Positions 1 through 10,881 of a DNA stretch of 64,000 bases are shown here, piece after piece; position 1 is the first letter of the stretch, and each line of letters opens with the position of its first letter. The DNA lies in the NCBI RefSeq assembly GCF_050908995.1, contig NC_135130.1:3713001-3777000 (forward strand), written 5' to 3'. The position numbers were made by a program, and so were the translations under genes. The DNA comes from Andrena cerasifolii. Taxonomy: Eukaryota; Arthropoda; Insecta; Hymenoptera; Andrenidae. The notes under the pieces were generated by a model. The model did no database searches, had not been told where the DNA came from, and saw only the letters and a program-made list of their open reading frames with translations.

Positions 1-315
1 TGGTTTTGTAATTGCACAATAAAGGTGCTTAAAGTCATAATAATAAAAAGTAGGTACCCACACGTGCAGCGTGAGTGCGTGAAATGATGTTAGTAGAAGT
101 GAAAATATGCATTAAAAACTGAAAAATGTATTGCAACAACGCGAATTTCGCAGTCGACCACCTGAGATTCAAATTACGCGCGGCGGAAGTTGGATTGACG
201 GAAGTTGCTTATATCCCGGAAACGAATTGCGAAATGATGAAGAGATTTTTCGATTCGTTTTGATGTACGAGATTTGCATATTTCAGATCGTCTTGTAATT
301 TTGAGGCACACTAAC

Positions 316-1042
316 AAGGAGAGTATCCCAGTCCGCCACCGATTGCTTTGATTTTTGAATATGTTTTAGAGGACCGAAAAATAAAATATACATGTTTTTA
401 CAGGGGATGAAACCACCCCTCAACGTTATATGATTTTCAGGTGTTCGTCTCCGATTGCTTTGGTTTTTGGATACGTCTTAGAGGACCGAAAAATAAAATA
501 TACATGTTTTTTACAGGGGATGAAACCACCCCTCAACGTTATATGATTTTCAGGTGTTCGTCTTCGATTGCTTTGGGTTTTTAGATACGTCTTAGAGGAC
601 TGAATAATAAGGAACAGGTGTCTTTTTATTTTGGCCTGTTTGCATTTTTGGGGTGGGGGTGAAAGTACCCCTCAAAGTTATAAGATTTTCAGCTGTTCAG
701 CTGTTGCATTGCTTTGGTGTTTTGGCCAAAGCAATCGGAGGATGGCACCACCTAGGTATTCTCATGAAATTTAAGGGGTGGTTACATCCCCTGAACATGC
801 AAACAGTATAAAATAAAAAGACACCTGTTTCTTATTTTTCTGTCCTCTAAAACATATCGAAAAACCTAAGCAATCGGAGACGAACACCTGGAAATCTTAT
901 AACTTTGAGGGGTGGTTTCACCCCCTAAATATGAAAACAGGCCGGTATAAAAAACACGCGTAGGTATCTTATTTTTTGGTCCTCTAAAACACATCCCAAT
1001 TTCAACGCAATCGGAAGCGAACACTGGGGATACTCTCATTGT
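316..1042. mobile_element. foldback element with GAGAGTATCCC termini
   Basis: The ends CAAGGAGAGTATCCC (about 315) and its inverse near 1027-1041 form terminal inverted repeats. Inside the left arm a unit of about 112 bp (start points 339, 451, 564) with CCGATTGCTTTGG and GGGGATGAAACCACCCC is tandemly repeated. Inverted versions fill the right arm (GAGGGGTGGTTTCACCCC). No coding capacity. Confidence 0.75.
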
Positions 1043-2155
1043 AAGTAAAGCAACAAATTCAAAATTACTACAATTTCTAAATATTTAACATATTCAATGC
1101 TATCGTGGAATTTTAAGTTTCTAATAAATCCTTCAAATTGATCAAGAACTTGGATTCCAATATTCAATTAGTTTCTTCTTCCTCTGTTTCGCGTTAGTAA
1201 TTAAATCGAACACACGATTATCGATTTGATGGAGATTTTATGGAACTGATTCCACATTAAAAATTCTCACGTACCTCAGAAATATCAAAGAAAGATTTTT
1301 TTAAAGAAATTTCTTCACTACTTCTAATAAACAATTTTTATAACACGAACCCCAAAAAATTCGTCTAACCCTTATTTGAACATTAACCCAAAATTCTATT
1401 ATCTACTAACAGTATCTATTACAAATTTATTTATCTCTACCAATTAATATCGACTTCCATTAATTGCCAAGAAAAGAATCTGACAAGAACCTAACTCATA
1501 AACGAAAACAAACGAAATTAAAATCCTTACACATTTTCAGCGATCACGTTAATACTGGAGACTTTTCATTTAAACGGCGATTTATTTTCGTAAACGCGTG
1601 TTCAGATGAAAAATCTTCTCAATTTCGTGTCGACGCTGCGCGCGGAAGAAGGAAGTCGCGACGGCTGACATTGCCTCGGAATGTAAAGAAACTGGAAAAT
1701 AATTCCCGCAATTAATCCTGTTTCCAGTCGGGAAGTAATTACGAGGAATAAAGTTGCACTGGCATCGCCTTTCCCGGGCTTAAACTTATTAACTGTGTCA
1801 CAGATCACTCAAGTTCTTGTGAAATTCAGACCGTAATGCGGGGAGGGAAAAAAATCCGCGCGATCCACTGAAACCTGCGCTAGCCTCGACGTCTATCTGA
1901 TTTCACTCAAACTTTAATTACGTAATTAAGGAGACCAACCGCTGATTGCGCTTGAAAACAGCTGTTAACCGTTACAGTTTGTGCACAGATCGTCTCTTAA
2001 TTTGAATAATTAGCTAATGGTAATTACAAATGGCGGACTCACGGGCTTCCGTTTGTGGTCTGTGGAAATTTGACCTTTCTCTGTTTTTCCAATTGAATGT
2101 TTGGTTTGTACGCAGAATCAGTAGCTTTGAAATATAAGGTAATTGTTTCCATTAA
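1043..2155. other. gene-free AT-rich stretch
   Basis: No exon, repeat or regulatory site that I can support. The short ORFs here have no signal-peptide or domain character. Confidence 0.5.
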
Positions 2156-2157
2156 TA

Positions 2158-3927
2158 CAGGGTGAGCCAGTATTGGTGGTTCAACCGAGGAGGGGATGAT
2201 GCTGCGTGAAAGAATGAGTCGAAAATATAGAATAATTTTTTTTCATTTGGGGCTTTGTTTTTGAGAGAATGGAGTTTGAATATTTTTCGATTATGTGTGT
2301 ACTTAAGGGGTGAAGCTTACTTAGAATAGGGTGGCAATTATTTTCAACCTGCGATTTCTTTTGCTCTCACCCTCTAATATGGTTCCATTTCATAAAAAAT
2401 AGTCCCTGAAAAAGATTATTGCAAACAGATAACAGGAAAGGGTGCCGACCAGGCCTTAAAGTTTAGAATTTGAGGAATTTCTCAAAAATGGTAAGTCCTA
2501 TCAAAATTTTGTTCAAATAATATTAAAAGAGCATTTAATTTTCTACAATTACTGTATATATCATTTTTTCGTGCTTCCAACCATTTTTTAGATAATAGCG
2601 TTTGAATATAGAGAAATCTGCACTATACGCGTATAGACAATACGTCACGCCGAATAGGTGGGACGCGCGAGGCGCGGACTTCTCTATATTCAAACGTTAT
2701 TATCTAAAAAATGGTTGGAAGCACGTAAAAATGATAAATACAGTAATTGTAGAAAATTTAATGCTCTTTAAATATTATTTGAACAAAATTTCGGTAGGGC
2801 TTACCATTTTTGAGAAATTCCTCAAATTCTAAACTTTAAGGCCTGGTCGGCACCCTTTCCTGTTGTCCGATTGCAATAACCTTTTTCAGGGACTATTTTT
2901 TTTATCAAATGTCACCGTTGTAGGGAGTGAGAGCAAAGAAATACAAAAGAAAATTTTGACACGTATAAATATGGGCCACTGTAACCTAGAACGGTCAAAA
3001 GAACATGCTTCTTTAAAAATTTTTTCTAGAAAACCGATAAAGTATTATTATTAAACATTAGTTTATTGGAAAGAGTACATCTTACGGATATTTCAGTATT
3101 TTTTGTGATAAAAAGTAGTGAAAGGTTTGTGAGTTATAACCGATGCCCGAGACGATCTTTTCTAGGCGCTTTGTGGTGACAACCGTAGCTCGGTGCAGAA
3201 TCACCCAAAATTGTAAATTCGATTTTTTTTAGATAATATACCTATGAAATTATCTAGACGCTATCGGGACCGATTTTGGAAAAATTATTGTGAGACAAAG
3301 TGGCGGCTGTGCAAAGTTGAATGTTGAAGCATCGATATTTCGCTAAAACCGCTCGTTTTTTGAATAAAAAAAAAAATCTAGGCAAAAAAAAGGAAAAGCT
3401 TCCGATAGTGTTCAGATTTTTAACCCTAAAATAAGCCTACAAACCCTAAAGTAAATCGGTTCGTTAATTTTTTGGTTATGTGTGTCACAGACTTTGAAAA
3501 CATGATTTTCAGGAAAACCCGTTTAAACTTTTGAGTTTGAGCGCTACGCCGAGGAACACCTTCCTAATTACACGCGTATAACTTTGTTAATTTTTGTCGG
3601 ATTAACTTGATACTTTCAGGAAATATTTTCAAGATGTACTTCAAGAAAATATAAAAATCGAAAAATCGGTTTTTCGAAAATTTTTATATAGGCCTCCCAC
3701 TTAAGGGGTAAACCTGGTGTAATCTGCAGCAATCAACGATCTTTTGGGGATTTTTTGATAAGGAAACTGTACATACAATCATTCTAAAACTTGCAGGCTA
3801 TATTATTCTATATTTCAAGAATTGAACAAACAATTTTTTATTTAACAATAACCCGGTAATTCCAAATGGAGCAAGTGTTTCTGAATCACACCCTCCTTGT
3901 ATGTGCCACCAATACTGGGACACCCTG
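2158..3927. mobile_element. 1.77-kb TIR element, TA target duplication
   Basis: The ends CAGGGTGAGCCAGTATTGG and the inverse CCAATACTGGGACACCCTG are flanked by TA on both sides (2156-2157, 3928-3929). This structure fits a Tc1/mariner-type non-autonomous element. No transposase is readable. It hosts a second nested palindromic element (2327-2983). Confidence 0.8.
2327..2983. mobile_element. nested palindromic hAT-like MITE
   Basis: Starts TAGGGTGGC, ends GGGCCACTGTA. Near-identical 8-bp flanks ACTTAGAA (2319-2326) and ACCTAGAA (2984-2991) look like a hAT target duplication. Arms of about 250 bp pair around a centre near 2650 (GGAAAGGGTGCCGACCAGG and its inverse). It shares terminal motifs (AGGGTGGC, GGAAAGGGTGCC, GGCCTTAAA) with the larger element at 49777-50761. 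Confidence 0.65.
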
Positions 3928-4260
3928 TATATTAAAATTCGATCATAGTGCGTTTTTTATTAAAGATAAAATGTTCCTTCGAATTTCAGAATAAAATTTA
4001 ATATTCCATTTATTTATTTTATTGAAATAACAGGCAAGTAATTGGTAAAACAATTTTCGAATCCTCCGTTAGATTAATTTTTACCAATAAAAGATCACTA
4101 TTATTAAAATTTCAATTTTAATTGGACCATAGGAAACTTATTTCAAAGAGTACGAATTTTGTCAAATATTTGTAAAATATTTTCAATTTAATATATCCAT
4201 CGCGTAATACTGTTTTTATTCTAAATGCATTAAATAATTTATATTGAAATGTGATTAGTA

Positions 4261-4291
4261 ACATGAAATGAAATGAAATGAAATGAAATGA
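4261..4291. repeat. (GAAAT)n microsatellite
   Basis: About five pentanucleotide copies. Confidence 0.8.
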
Positions 4292-4517
4292 ATATTCAAA
4301 ATGTCATAGACTTTACGTAATATTTAAATGTAATAATCGTTAGCATGGCAGTTTTCATCGAGAGACTGTTATTAAATGCTAAATGTGTACGTAATAGAAA
4401 GGGTGGCTTAAGAAGGACTAACGTGGACAATAATAACGAAGTTCGTGCAACTTAATTAATGAGATTATCCATGGTCTAGTGATCCCCGTTCCCATCGGGG
4501 GGCGTTAAATTTTAATT

Positions 4518-4700
4518 GTATAAATATAGGGAAACCCCGTTTACGAGGTATAAGATTAACAACTTCACGCGTTCCACGAGCTCGGTGGTAGTAACCTGTT
4601 GCAGCTAATCCTCGAGAACCCAGATTCCGTTGCCCTATCAGTTCGTGTTCCCAGTGGTGGCTACTTAAACACGGCGTGTAAGAGGAACTTTCTGCAAATA
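4518..4700 (+). promoter_or_regulatory. TATA-containing promoter and noncoding first-exon candidate
   Basis: GTATAAATATAGGG (4518-4531) is followed by GC-richer, non-repetitive sequence that ends at a donor-like AAATA|GTAAGC (4701). An initiator-like TCAGT lies at 4638-4642. The arrangement resembles a TATA promoter with a 5'-UTR exon and is upstream of and codirectional with CCHa1. It could equally be unrelated; no ATG-bearing signal exon was found between it and 10846. Confidence 0.3.
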
Positions 4701-4894
4701 GTAAGCACTTAAAGAAAAAAAAAAACGACTCTTTGAAGCTTATAAATATTATAATATTTTGGAGAATTAGAATTAAACGCGCACGCAGTGGCGTGGAGTT
4801 TTATGATTTAGAAATAAATACAACTAGTGAAATAAATACAGCTACGCGTGTACACAGTAGTGGATGCACAGGGGGAATTGTCAAAATATAGAAA

Positions 4895-5020
4895 AAAACA
4901 AATTTTAAGTGAAACGATTTTATTTAACGTAATCAATAATTCACTAAAAAGTCAAAAATAATTATATTCTGGTACTACAATTTCGATGCCGATATTTGAC
5001 TTTAAAAAGGATAATCATAT
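4895..5020. repeat. dispersed repeat, copy 1
   Basis: Contains TTTTATTTAACGT, CACTAAAAAGT and GGTACTACAATTTCGATG followed by TTTGACTTTAAA. The same order of motifs recurs at 26105-26420 and 47836-47930. Confidence 0.5.
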
Positions 5021-6554
5021 TGTCCATGTGAAATGGGGAAGGGTTTAAGTAATCGTTTTGTTGGTTTTTAGTTCGTTTGAGGTATATAGAATGTTGGATT
5101 TTGAAATTTGCGTGTAATTTCGCAAAAAATATACAGGATTTTGGCAATCGATGTTGGGAATTTTTATGAAATTGCGTGTAGTTCACGTGGAATGTATATC
5201 CTTTCCTGTCAGGGTTTTATGTCCTCACTGTGCTGATTTTGAATTTATTTAAAAAATGTAGAACGTTGGACTTTGGTATTCATATTTACTTTGGCTTTAG
5301 CAGACTTTGTGAATGAATTTTTGCAAGACAATTTAAATGGTTTCAAAGCCCAAATCTGATATATATATAATTTTTCTGTTAAGGCTAGTTTATTTTGTTG
5401 TGGACAATGTGATTCATTTTTTTTATTATAACTATATACTTTCTTGCTTTACGGGTTGTATCTAAAGCAAGGCTAGTTGACCAGTAAACTTTAACGTGAT
5501 GTTGAAATGTTATTAATAAAAAAATTTACGAAAATTAGTATATAGTAAATTTCAAAATTAGTCATCGACAAACATGGGGTTACACAAATTCCACAATTCA
5601 ACAAAGATAAAGCTGAATACTACCCTTTCTCCCACAAGCACAACAATAAAAACGATACTTTTAAAGAAATACTATTCTCAATACCTTTTTCAATTCGGAT
5701 AAACTTCATTATTTTCAAACTTTAAAATGTAAAGAAAGAAATTAATTAGAATCCCCAGAAGAATTATTCGAACACGAAAGTTCACCAAAACAGAGAAACA
5801 CGATAGAATTGGAAATATGTTAGCATAAACTCACAAATTTATTTTCAACCACTGAATCCATTCCTAAAATATAAAATCGTAAAAACAGCGATCTAGTAAG
5901 AAATTGTGAAATTATTTAAATTATTTAAATAAATTTTCTTACTCGAAATTTATTTTTCCCATTTCACCAAAATAAAAAAAAATCCAGCGACTTTAGAAAC
6001 ACCCTCTATGCAATTCAACCCTCGTGTTTACCTAGTAAAGCAGATTAAAGACAAAGACCATCTGCGTGAAAATTGTTTCTGGTTTAGTCATATACTTATG
6101 TCGACATCGTAAGATGCACTCTGCACATTCGAACGTTTCACGTTTCTCCAAGGAACACGTTCAGTGGACACCGATGACAGGATAAAAAGAAGCTGTTTAT
6201 GTCCCTGACGCGCATCTGTGCAAAGACGACGAAACACAGAGCGAAAGGGGATGGAGGCCGGGGTGATTCGTCGGAGATACAGAAATCAGAAATTGAATTT
6301 TTGTCTTTGTCACCTGGTCGATGCAACTATTGGAGAAATGGAAATGGATGTTTCTTCTCGTGTCTGTTTCACGCGCACCTACCTATACATTCAAATAATA
6401 GAAGTACTAGCTGAACGTAGTAAATTTAATATTTCATTCGATCGACTTTCACATGCCGCGAAATAAATATTCAGATATAAGTAGGTTACGAAAAGTGGAG
6501 ACTGCAATTGTGGGTGAAATATTAGGCGATTGTGAAAAATTCGTTCGCTCATTG

Positions 6555-6860
6555 TTAGGTATACAGTAGGGCGGAGCGGAAAATTTTAATTTTAATTTAC
6601 AGTTGGCCTGGGTGCGGGATAGTTGTCTTTTGATTAACCAAACACAAATGTAAAAATTATTTGGAAAAACATTCATGTGTGCAGGTTCCTTTTTCTTCTA
6701 AAAATGATTATATGATTATTTAGGAGAAAAAGGAACCTGCAGAGATGAATATTTTCCAATTTTTTGTACAGTAGTGTTTGGTTAATCAAAAGACAACTAT
6801 CCCGCACCCAGGCCACCTTAAAATTTAAAATTAAATTTTCGCCTATATAGTATGATTATA
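6555..6860. repeat. foldback repeat around GGCCTGGGTGCGGGATAG
   Basis: The left arm (6560-6690) and right arm (6720-6850) are inverted copies carrying GGCCTGGGTGCGGGATAG, AGACAACTATCCCGCACC and the AGGTTCCTTTTTCT hairpin. A third partial copy (GGAGAAAAAGGGAACCTGCA) follows at about 6870-6925. Confidence 0.7.
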
Positions 6861-7127
6861 TAATCATTTTTAGGAGAAAAAGGGAACCTGCAGACATGAA
6901 TATTTTTCCAAAAAAATTTTATAGCTGTGTTTGTCAAAGATGAATGATTTTGGAATTTTTTAGGGGTCTTATTAAAGAAAATACAACAAACATTTATTTA
7001 CAACAATTTTTACATCACTGCAGAAAAATGCCACTTTACGGTCGTCGTGATATCTTCTTTGAACATCGATGGATCTGAAAAATAAAATGAGATTCTTGTA
7101 AAATAATGTTGCTACTATAGTCTGTCG

Positions 7128-7290
7128 AGCGAATTTTTTTAATTTAAAAGAATAACCGATTACAGAGCGGATTTTTTTAATTTAAAATAAAATAACCGAT
7201 TACAGAGCGAAAATTTTTAATTTAAAAAAAAAATAACCGATTACAGAGCGAAAATTTTTAATTTAAAAAAAAATCCAATTACAAAGCGAA
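7128..7290. repeat. short tandem repeat of about 50 bp, 3-4 copies
   Basis: The unit contains AATAACCGATTACAGAGCG followed by ATTTTTAATTTAAAA. The last copy is degenerate (CCAATTACAAAGCG). Confidence 0.8.
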
Positions 7291-8450
7291 ATTTTGCATG
7301 AGAAAAAATTTCTTTAACTTAAAAATTGTCATCAATTGTTTAAGTTTTTGAAATTCAAAATTTTGGGTCGACAGACATAATGGCAACATGAAGAAGTTTT
7401 TGAATATTGCAATCATGATGTAAAAATTGGGATATAGAAGTTGTAAAAAGGTGTTGATAAATTGTAGATCCAAATTTTAAGAGTAGGCGACAAAGAATTG
7501 GTTGTGGCATTCGAAACAATTAGATTAGTAAAATTTTCAAAATGTCAATATGTTTTGTGGAATCGGGTCCAAACTAGACTTTTAATTCCAGAGTTTAATC
7601 GACTTATATCGAAAAGAAATTCAACGATATATACATGTGTATGTATGCGTTAATTTTATACACACATAGGTACACACCAGATATTTAATATGAAAGATGA
7701 TCGATGATCTTATACGTTCTATTTGGTTGATTTCGATTGCGAACACGTTTCGGTGAAATTACACTGTTTGGATTTGAAAAGTCCACAGGGAATCTCGTAC
7801 AAGTGACTATATTATAGTACATACACTTACATAAGGGAGGACGTGTACTCTTAAAATTTTATGATGCTGGTTCACATTCACAGTTACTATGCTATGGAGT
7901 AGATTGCAGCTTGCAACACAAGAATGTTGCCACCCTTTGACTGAACAACAATTAATGTGAAATGTTTGGCATTGATTTTTATCAGAGCATGAAAGTTTAT
8001 GCTATTGTCATTGCGTTTTAATTTAAAGGTACTTGAGTTTAGTTGATAGTGTTTAAAATGATTTGAAATTAATCAGAAAAAAATATGAAGCTCTAGAATG
8101 GTTTTAAAAATTTTATTTACCATAACAAGTATGTATTTAAAGTGACAGTATTTAATACGTCTTCAATATCTGTCATACATGATCACTATTATTGCTTTCA
8201 TGTACCAATATAAGGAGGAGTAAATATATTCTGGAAAATTGATAGCAATTAATTAATCAATCAAATCGGTTAATTTAATGGGTCAGTGCGATATAAAATA
8301 ATATTTCCTGCAAAATTCTGAGCAAATGTCAGTTACATTTATTTGGTTTAATATTTGTCGTATTGAAATCTACCAAAGTGTTTTAGTTTATTTTTAAAAT
8401 CAAATTACCATTTTTCATATTTATCGTCCTTGCTCTCTTTACGAGATCAC

Positions 8451-8805
8451 TTAACCCTTCGTGGTCACACCTTCTTATAATCACAAGTTGGTCGCACGGG
8501 GTTCACTGTACCCCAGCGTCATTTTTTGAGTTACCATTTTCGTATTTTTCAATCTTTTAACTTTTCAGTGATAATTGTACGTTCGTAATACTTATACAAT
8601 CGTGGTCTAATAGTCTCTTTCTAGAAATGTAAATTTGTAGTTGAAAATGAGCGATTTTTCACAGTTGTGGGAAAAAAGCGATTTTTTAATTTTTAATTTT
8701 TTTTTTCTTGCGATAAATCCCCTTTGGAAGTCGTAAAGACACAACATTTTAACTCGAAACTTATTCTTGGGGTACAATATACCCCGTGTGACCACGAAGG
8801 GTTAA
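8451..8805. mobile_element. piggyBac-type MITE (TTAA)
   Basis: TTAA (8451-8454, 8802-8805) flanks perfect 16-bp inverted repeats CCCTTCGTGGTCACAC. Total 355 bp, noncoding. TTAA duplication with a CCC-starting TIR is the piggyBac signature. Confidence 0.85.
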
Positions 8806-9347
8806 TTTACAATAGAGTTAAAATAAAATCGATTATATCAAGAGACAGTGTAATACAATTTCAAAATTAGTACTTCTTCTTAAATTGTCACCTGTCTGTT
8901 TTTTAAATTTCATTTATCTTCATAAAATATGGCAACTTGAAATTATTACTACGAAAACTTGGTGCTTTTATTTTAACACCACATCAGTATATCTCAATTC
9001 CAAAAAATGTGTTTTAATATAACTTTGACAAAGTTGATTTTTCAATTTATGTTGACTAACAATAAACATTTTGTACAGAATATAATTAAGAACAGAATAT
9101 AGTTAATACTTTCTACATCTTAAACTGTTTTGTTCAATACCCTGTGTATCATATAGCAATCCATACCACCTTCTTCCTGACTACATGCATTTAGATTTAG
9201 AGTCATCAGAATTCAGTGCACATCGTCGGGAGTATTATAAAAGTCTCAGAATTGTTATCGCATACGAGATGCTTGGAACATCACCTTTTGTCTTTTTTGA
9301 AAATCGCCGTTAGGAAGAAGAAAAGTGTTAAATAGAAAAGCGTTAAA

Positions 9348-9354
<7 letters not shown>

Positions 9355-9404
<50 letters not shown>
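9355..9404. repeat. (GA)n microsatellite
   Basis: About 25 uninterrupted dinucleotides, immediately followed by an inverted repeat (9408-9545) with AGAATATATTATTTTAGAAT arms. Confidence 0.95.
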
Positions 9405-9406
<2 letters not shown>

Positions 9407-9407
9407 T

Positions 9408-9545
9408 AAGAGTAGTAAAAAAAAAGAATATATTATTTTAGAATAGTTTCTACATTTATCTATTTTATCTATTACATTACTCAAAATAGATAAATGTAGA
9501 AAATATTCTAAAATAATATATTCTTTTTTTTTACTACTCTTATTA
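9408..9545. repeat. inverted repeat next to the (GA)n tract
   Basis: Arms of about 58 bp (AGAGTAGTAAAAAAA, AGAATATATTATTTTAGAAT and inverses) are separated by about 20 bp. Confidence 0.8.
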
Positions 9546-10845
9546 CTCTTTTCATGCAATATGCACACATTGAGCAACGAAACTGTTGACTGTAATAATT
9601 GGCAGAATATAATTATAAAAAAACGCGGGATTACACGTTCTAAAACACTGTTTAAATTTTAGATTTACGGAAAATCAATTTTCTATTCCAAACTATTCTA
9701 ATAGAAGCTATCAAACGTATTTTCTCCCGTGCTATTCGTATGATACCTTTCTACTTGATTGTGAAGAATTTTAATTAAAAATGCTACAAATAAAATTACT
9801 TTAATTCTTCATTCTTCTAACATATTCATTCAAAATAAGCAAAGCAACGAAAGCACAATTGTACTTACATTATACTGCAGCAATATTAATTTGATAAATA
9901 CTAAAAATCAATATGTTACAATAACACGAGAGAGCAAACCGTCATTCATTTTATTCGCACTGAATCATTTAATCAAATTCGAACCTTCCATTTTTCAGGT
10001 TAGTCAGAAGATATTGCAATTATGTTTCAAACAAAACATACAATGTTTACACACGTCAGTAAACACCAATCAGAGGTTCACATTTAATAAAAAAAAATTC
10101 ATACTCGATCGAAACGTGGTGAATGCGGATATGAAAGTTTAATCCATCTAATATATAACATTTTGTGCAGAATCTAATGTAATCCACGAATCTTTTTATA
10201 CCGGCACACGAGGCGCATAGGCGCGCTGTTGAATTTTTAATTAAGCCAGTTCACTGTGAAAGCACCCACACGTTTATTGTTTTAACTGCCTAATTTAAAA
10301 AATCCTGACGAGACTAACTCGCCCACGTAAGGTGTTCATTCAGAATGTAATTCAAAGGATAAAATAACGTGTGGTGAGCACGTAGCTCATTCTGAAAAGT
10401 ACCTTGCAAGTATCGTATACTATAACATTTTCCATTTTCAGTGTATCTATTTTTATCCCTCTTATTCCATATTCCTGACCTCTTATCCTATTTATTTAGT
10501 ACGCCTATTACGTCTATTTGATTTACATTTCATAACAAATAACAAAATTTGTTGCTCTATTTTCCCCAATTATTGCCCCCTTTATTTATTATGCCCGTTC
10601 TGTATATTTTATCTACGTTCTGTTACGCTATAGTCTATAATGTATAAGGTGCACAGCTGAAATTATTAAAAAAAGAAAAAGCAAAAGAGTAAGTAAAGAA
10701 GGAAGAAGGGAGGAAGAGAAAGTAATTTTTAAGGAAGAACTTTTGGGCACCGAATTAATTATGTGATCGAATTAATTATTTTCTAAATATATTAACAACA
10801 TACTAATGATGATTAAGTATTCACCATAAAATATATTTCTTTCAG

Positions 10846-10881
10846 GTTCATGCCTCAGCTATGGGCATTCGTGTTGGGGAG
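10846..10881 (+). CDS. CCHa1: CCHa1 microexon carrying residues 1-11 of the mature peptide
   Basis: A 36-nt exon lies between TTTCTTTCAG (acceptor AG at 10844-10845) and the donor GTACGT at 10882. It starts with GT, completing a codon begun in the previous exon, and ends with one base (G) that joins CT of the next exon to make Ala12. Its reading is SCLSYGHSCWG, so it holds both ring cysteines. The two other frames (VHASAMGIRVGE; MPQLWAFVLG) do not keep phase with the next exon. Because it is 36 nt and phase 1/1, skipping it would keep the frame. Confidence 0.93.

Noticed and set aside
1464..1808. opposed 83- and 68-codon ORFs
   Set aside because: Short frames overlapping on opposite strands with no domain, signal or splice support.
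2602..2832. 76-codon ORF
   Set aside because: Runs through the centre and right arm of a palindromic MITE; no protein-like features.
10850..10881. MPQLWAFVLG as a signal-peptide start
   Set aside because: The frame meets a stop after joining the 12784 exon; the frame giving SCLSYGHSCWG is in phase and matches CCHamide-1.
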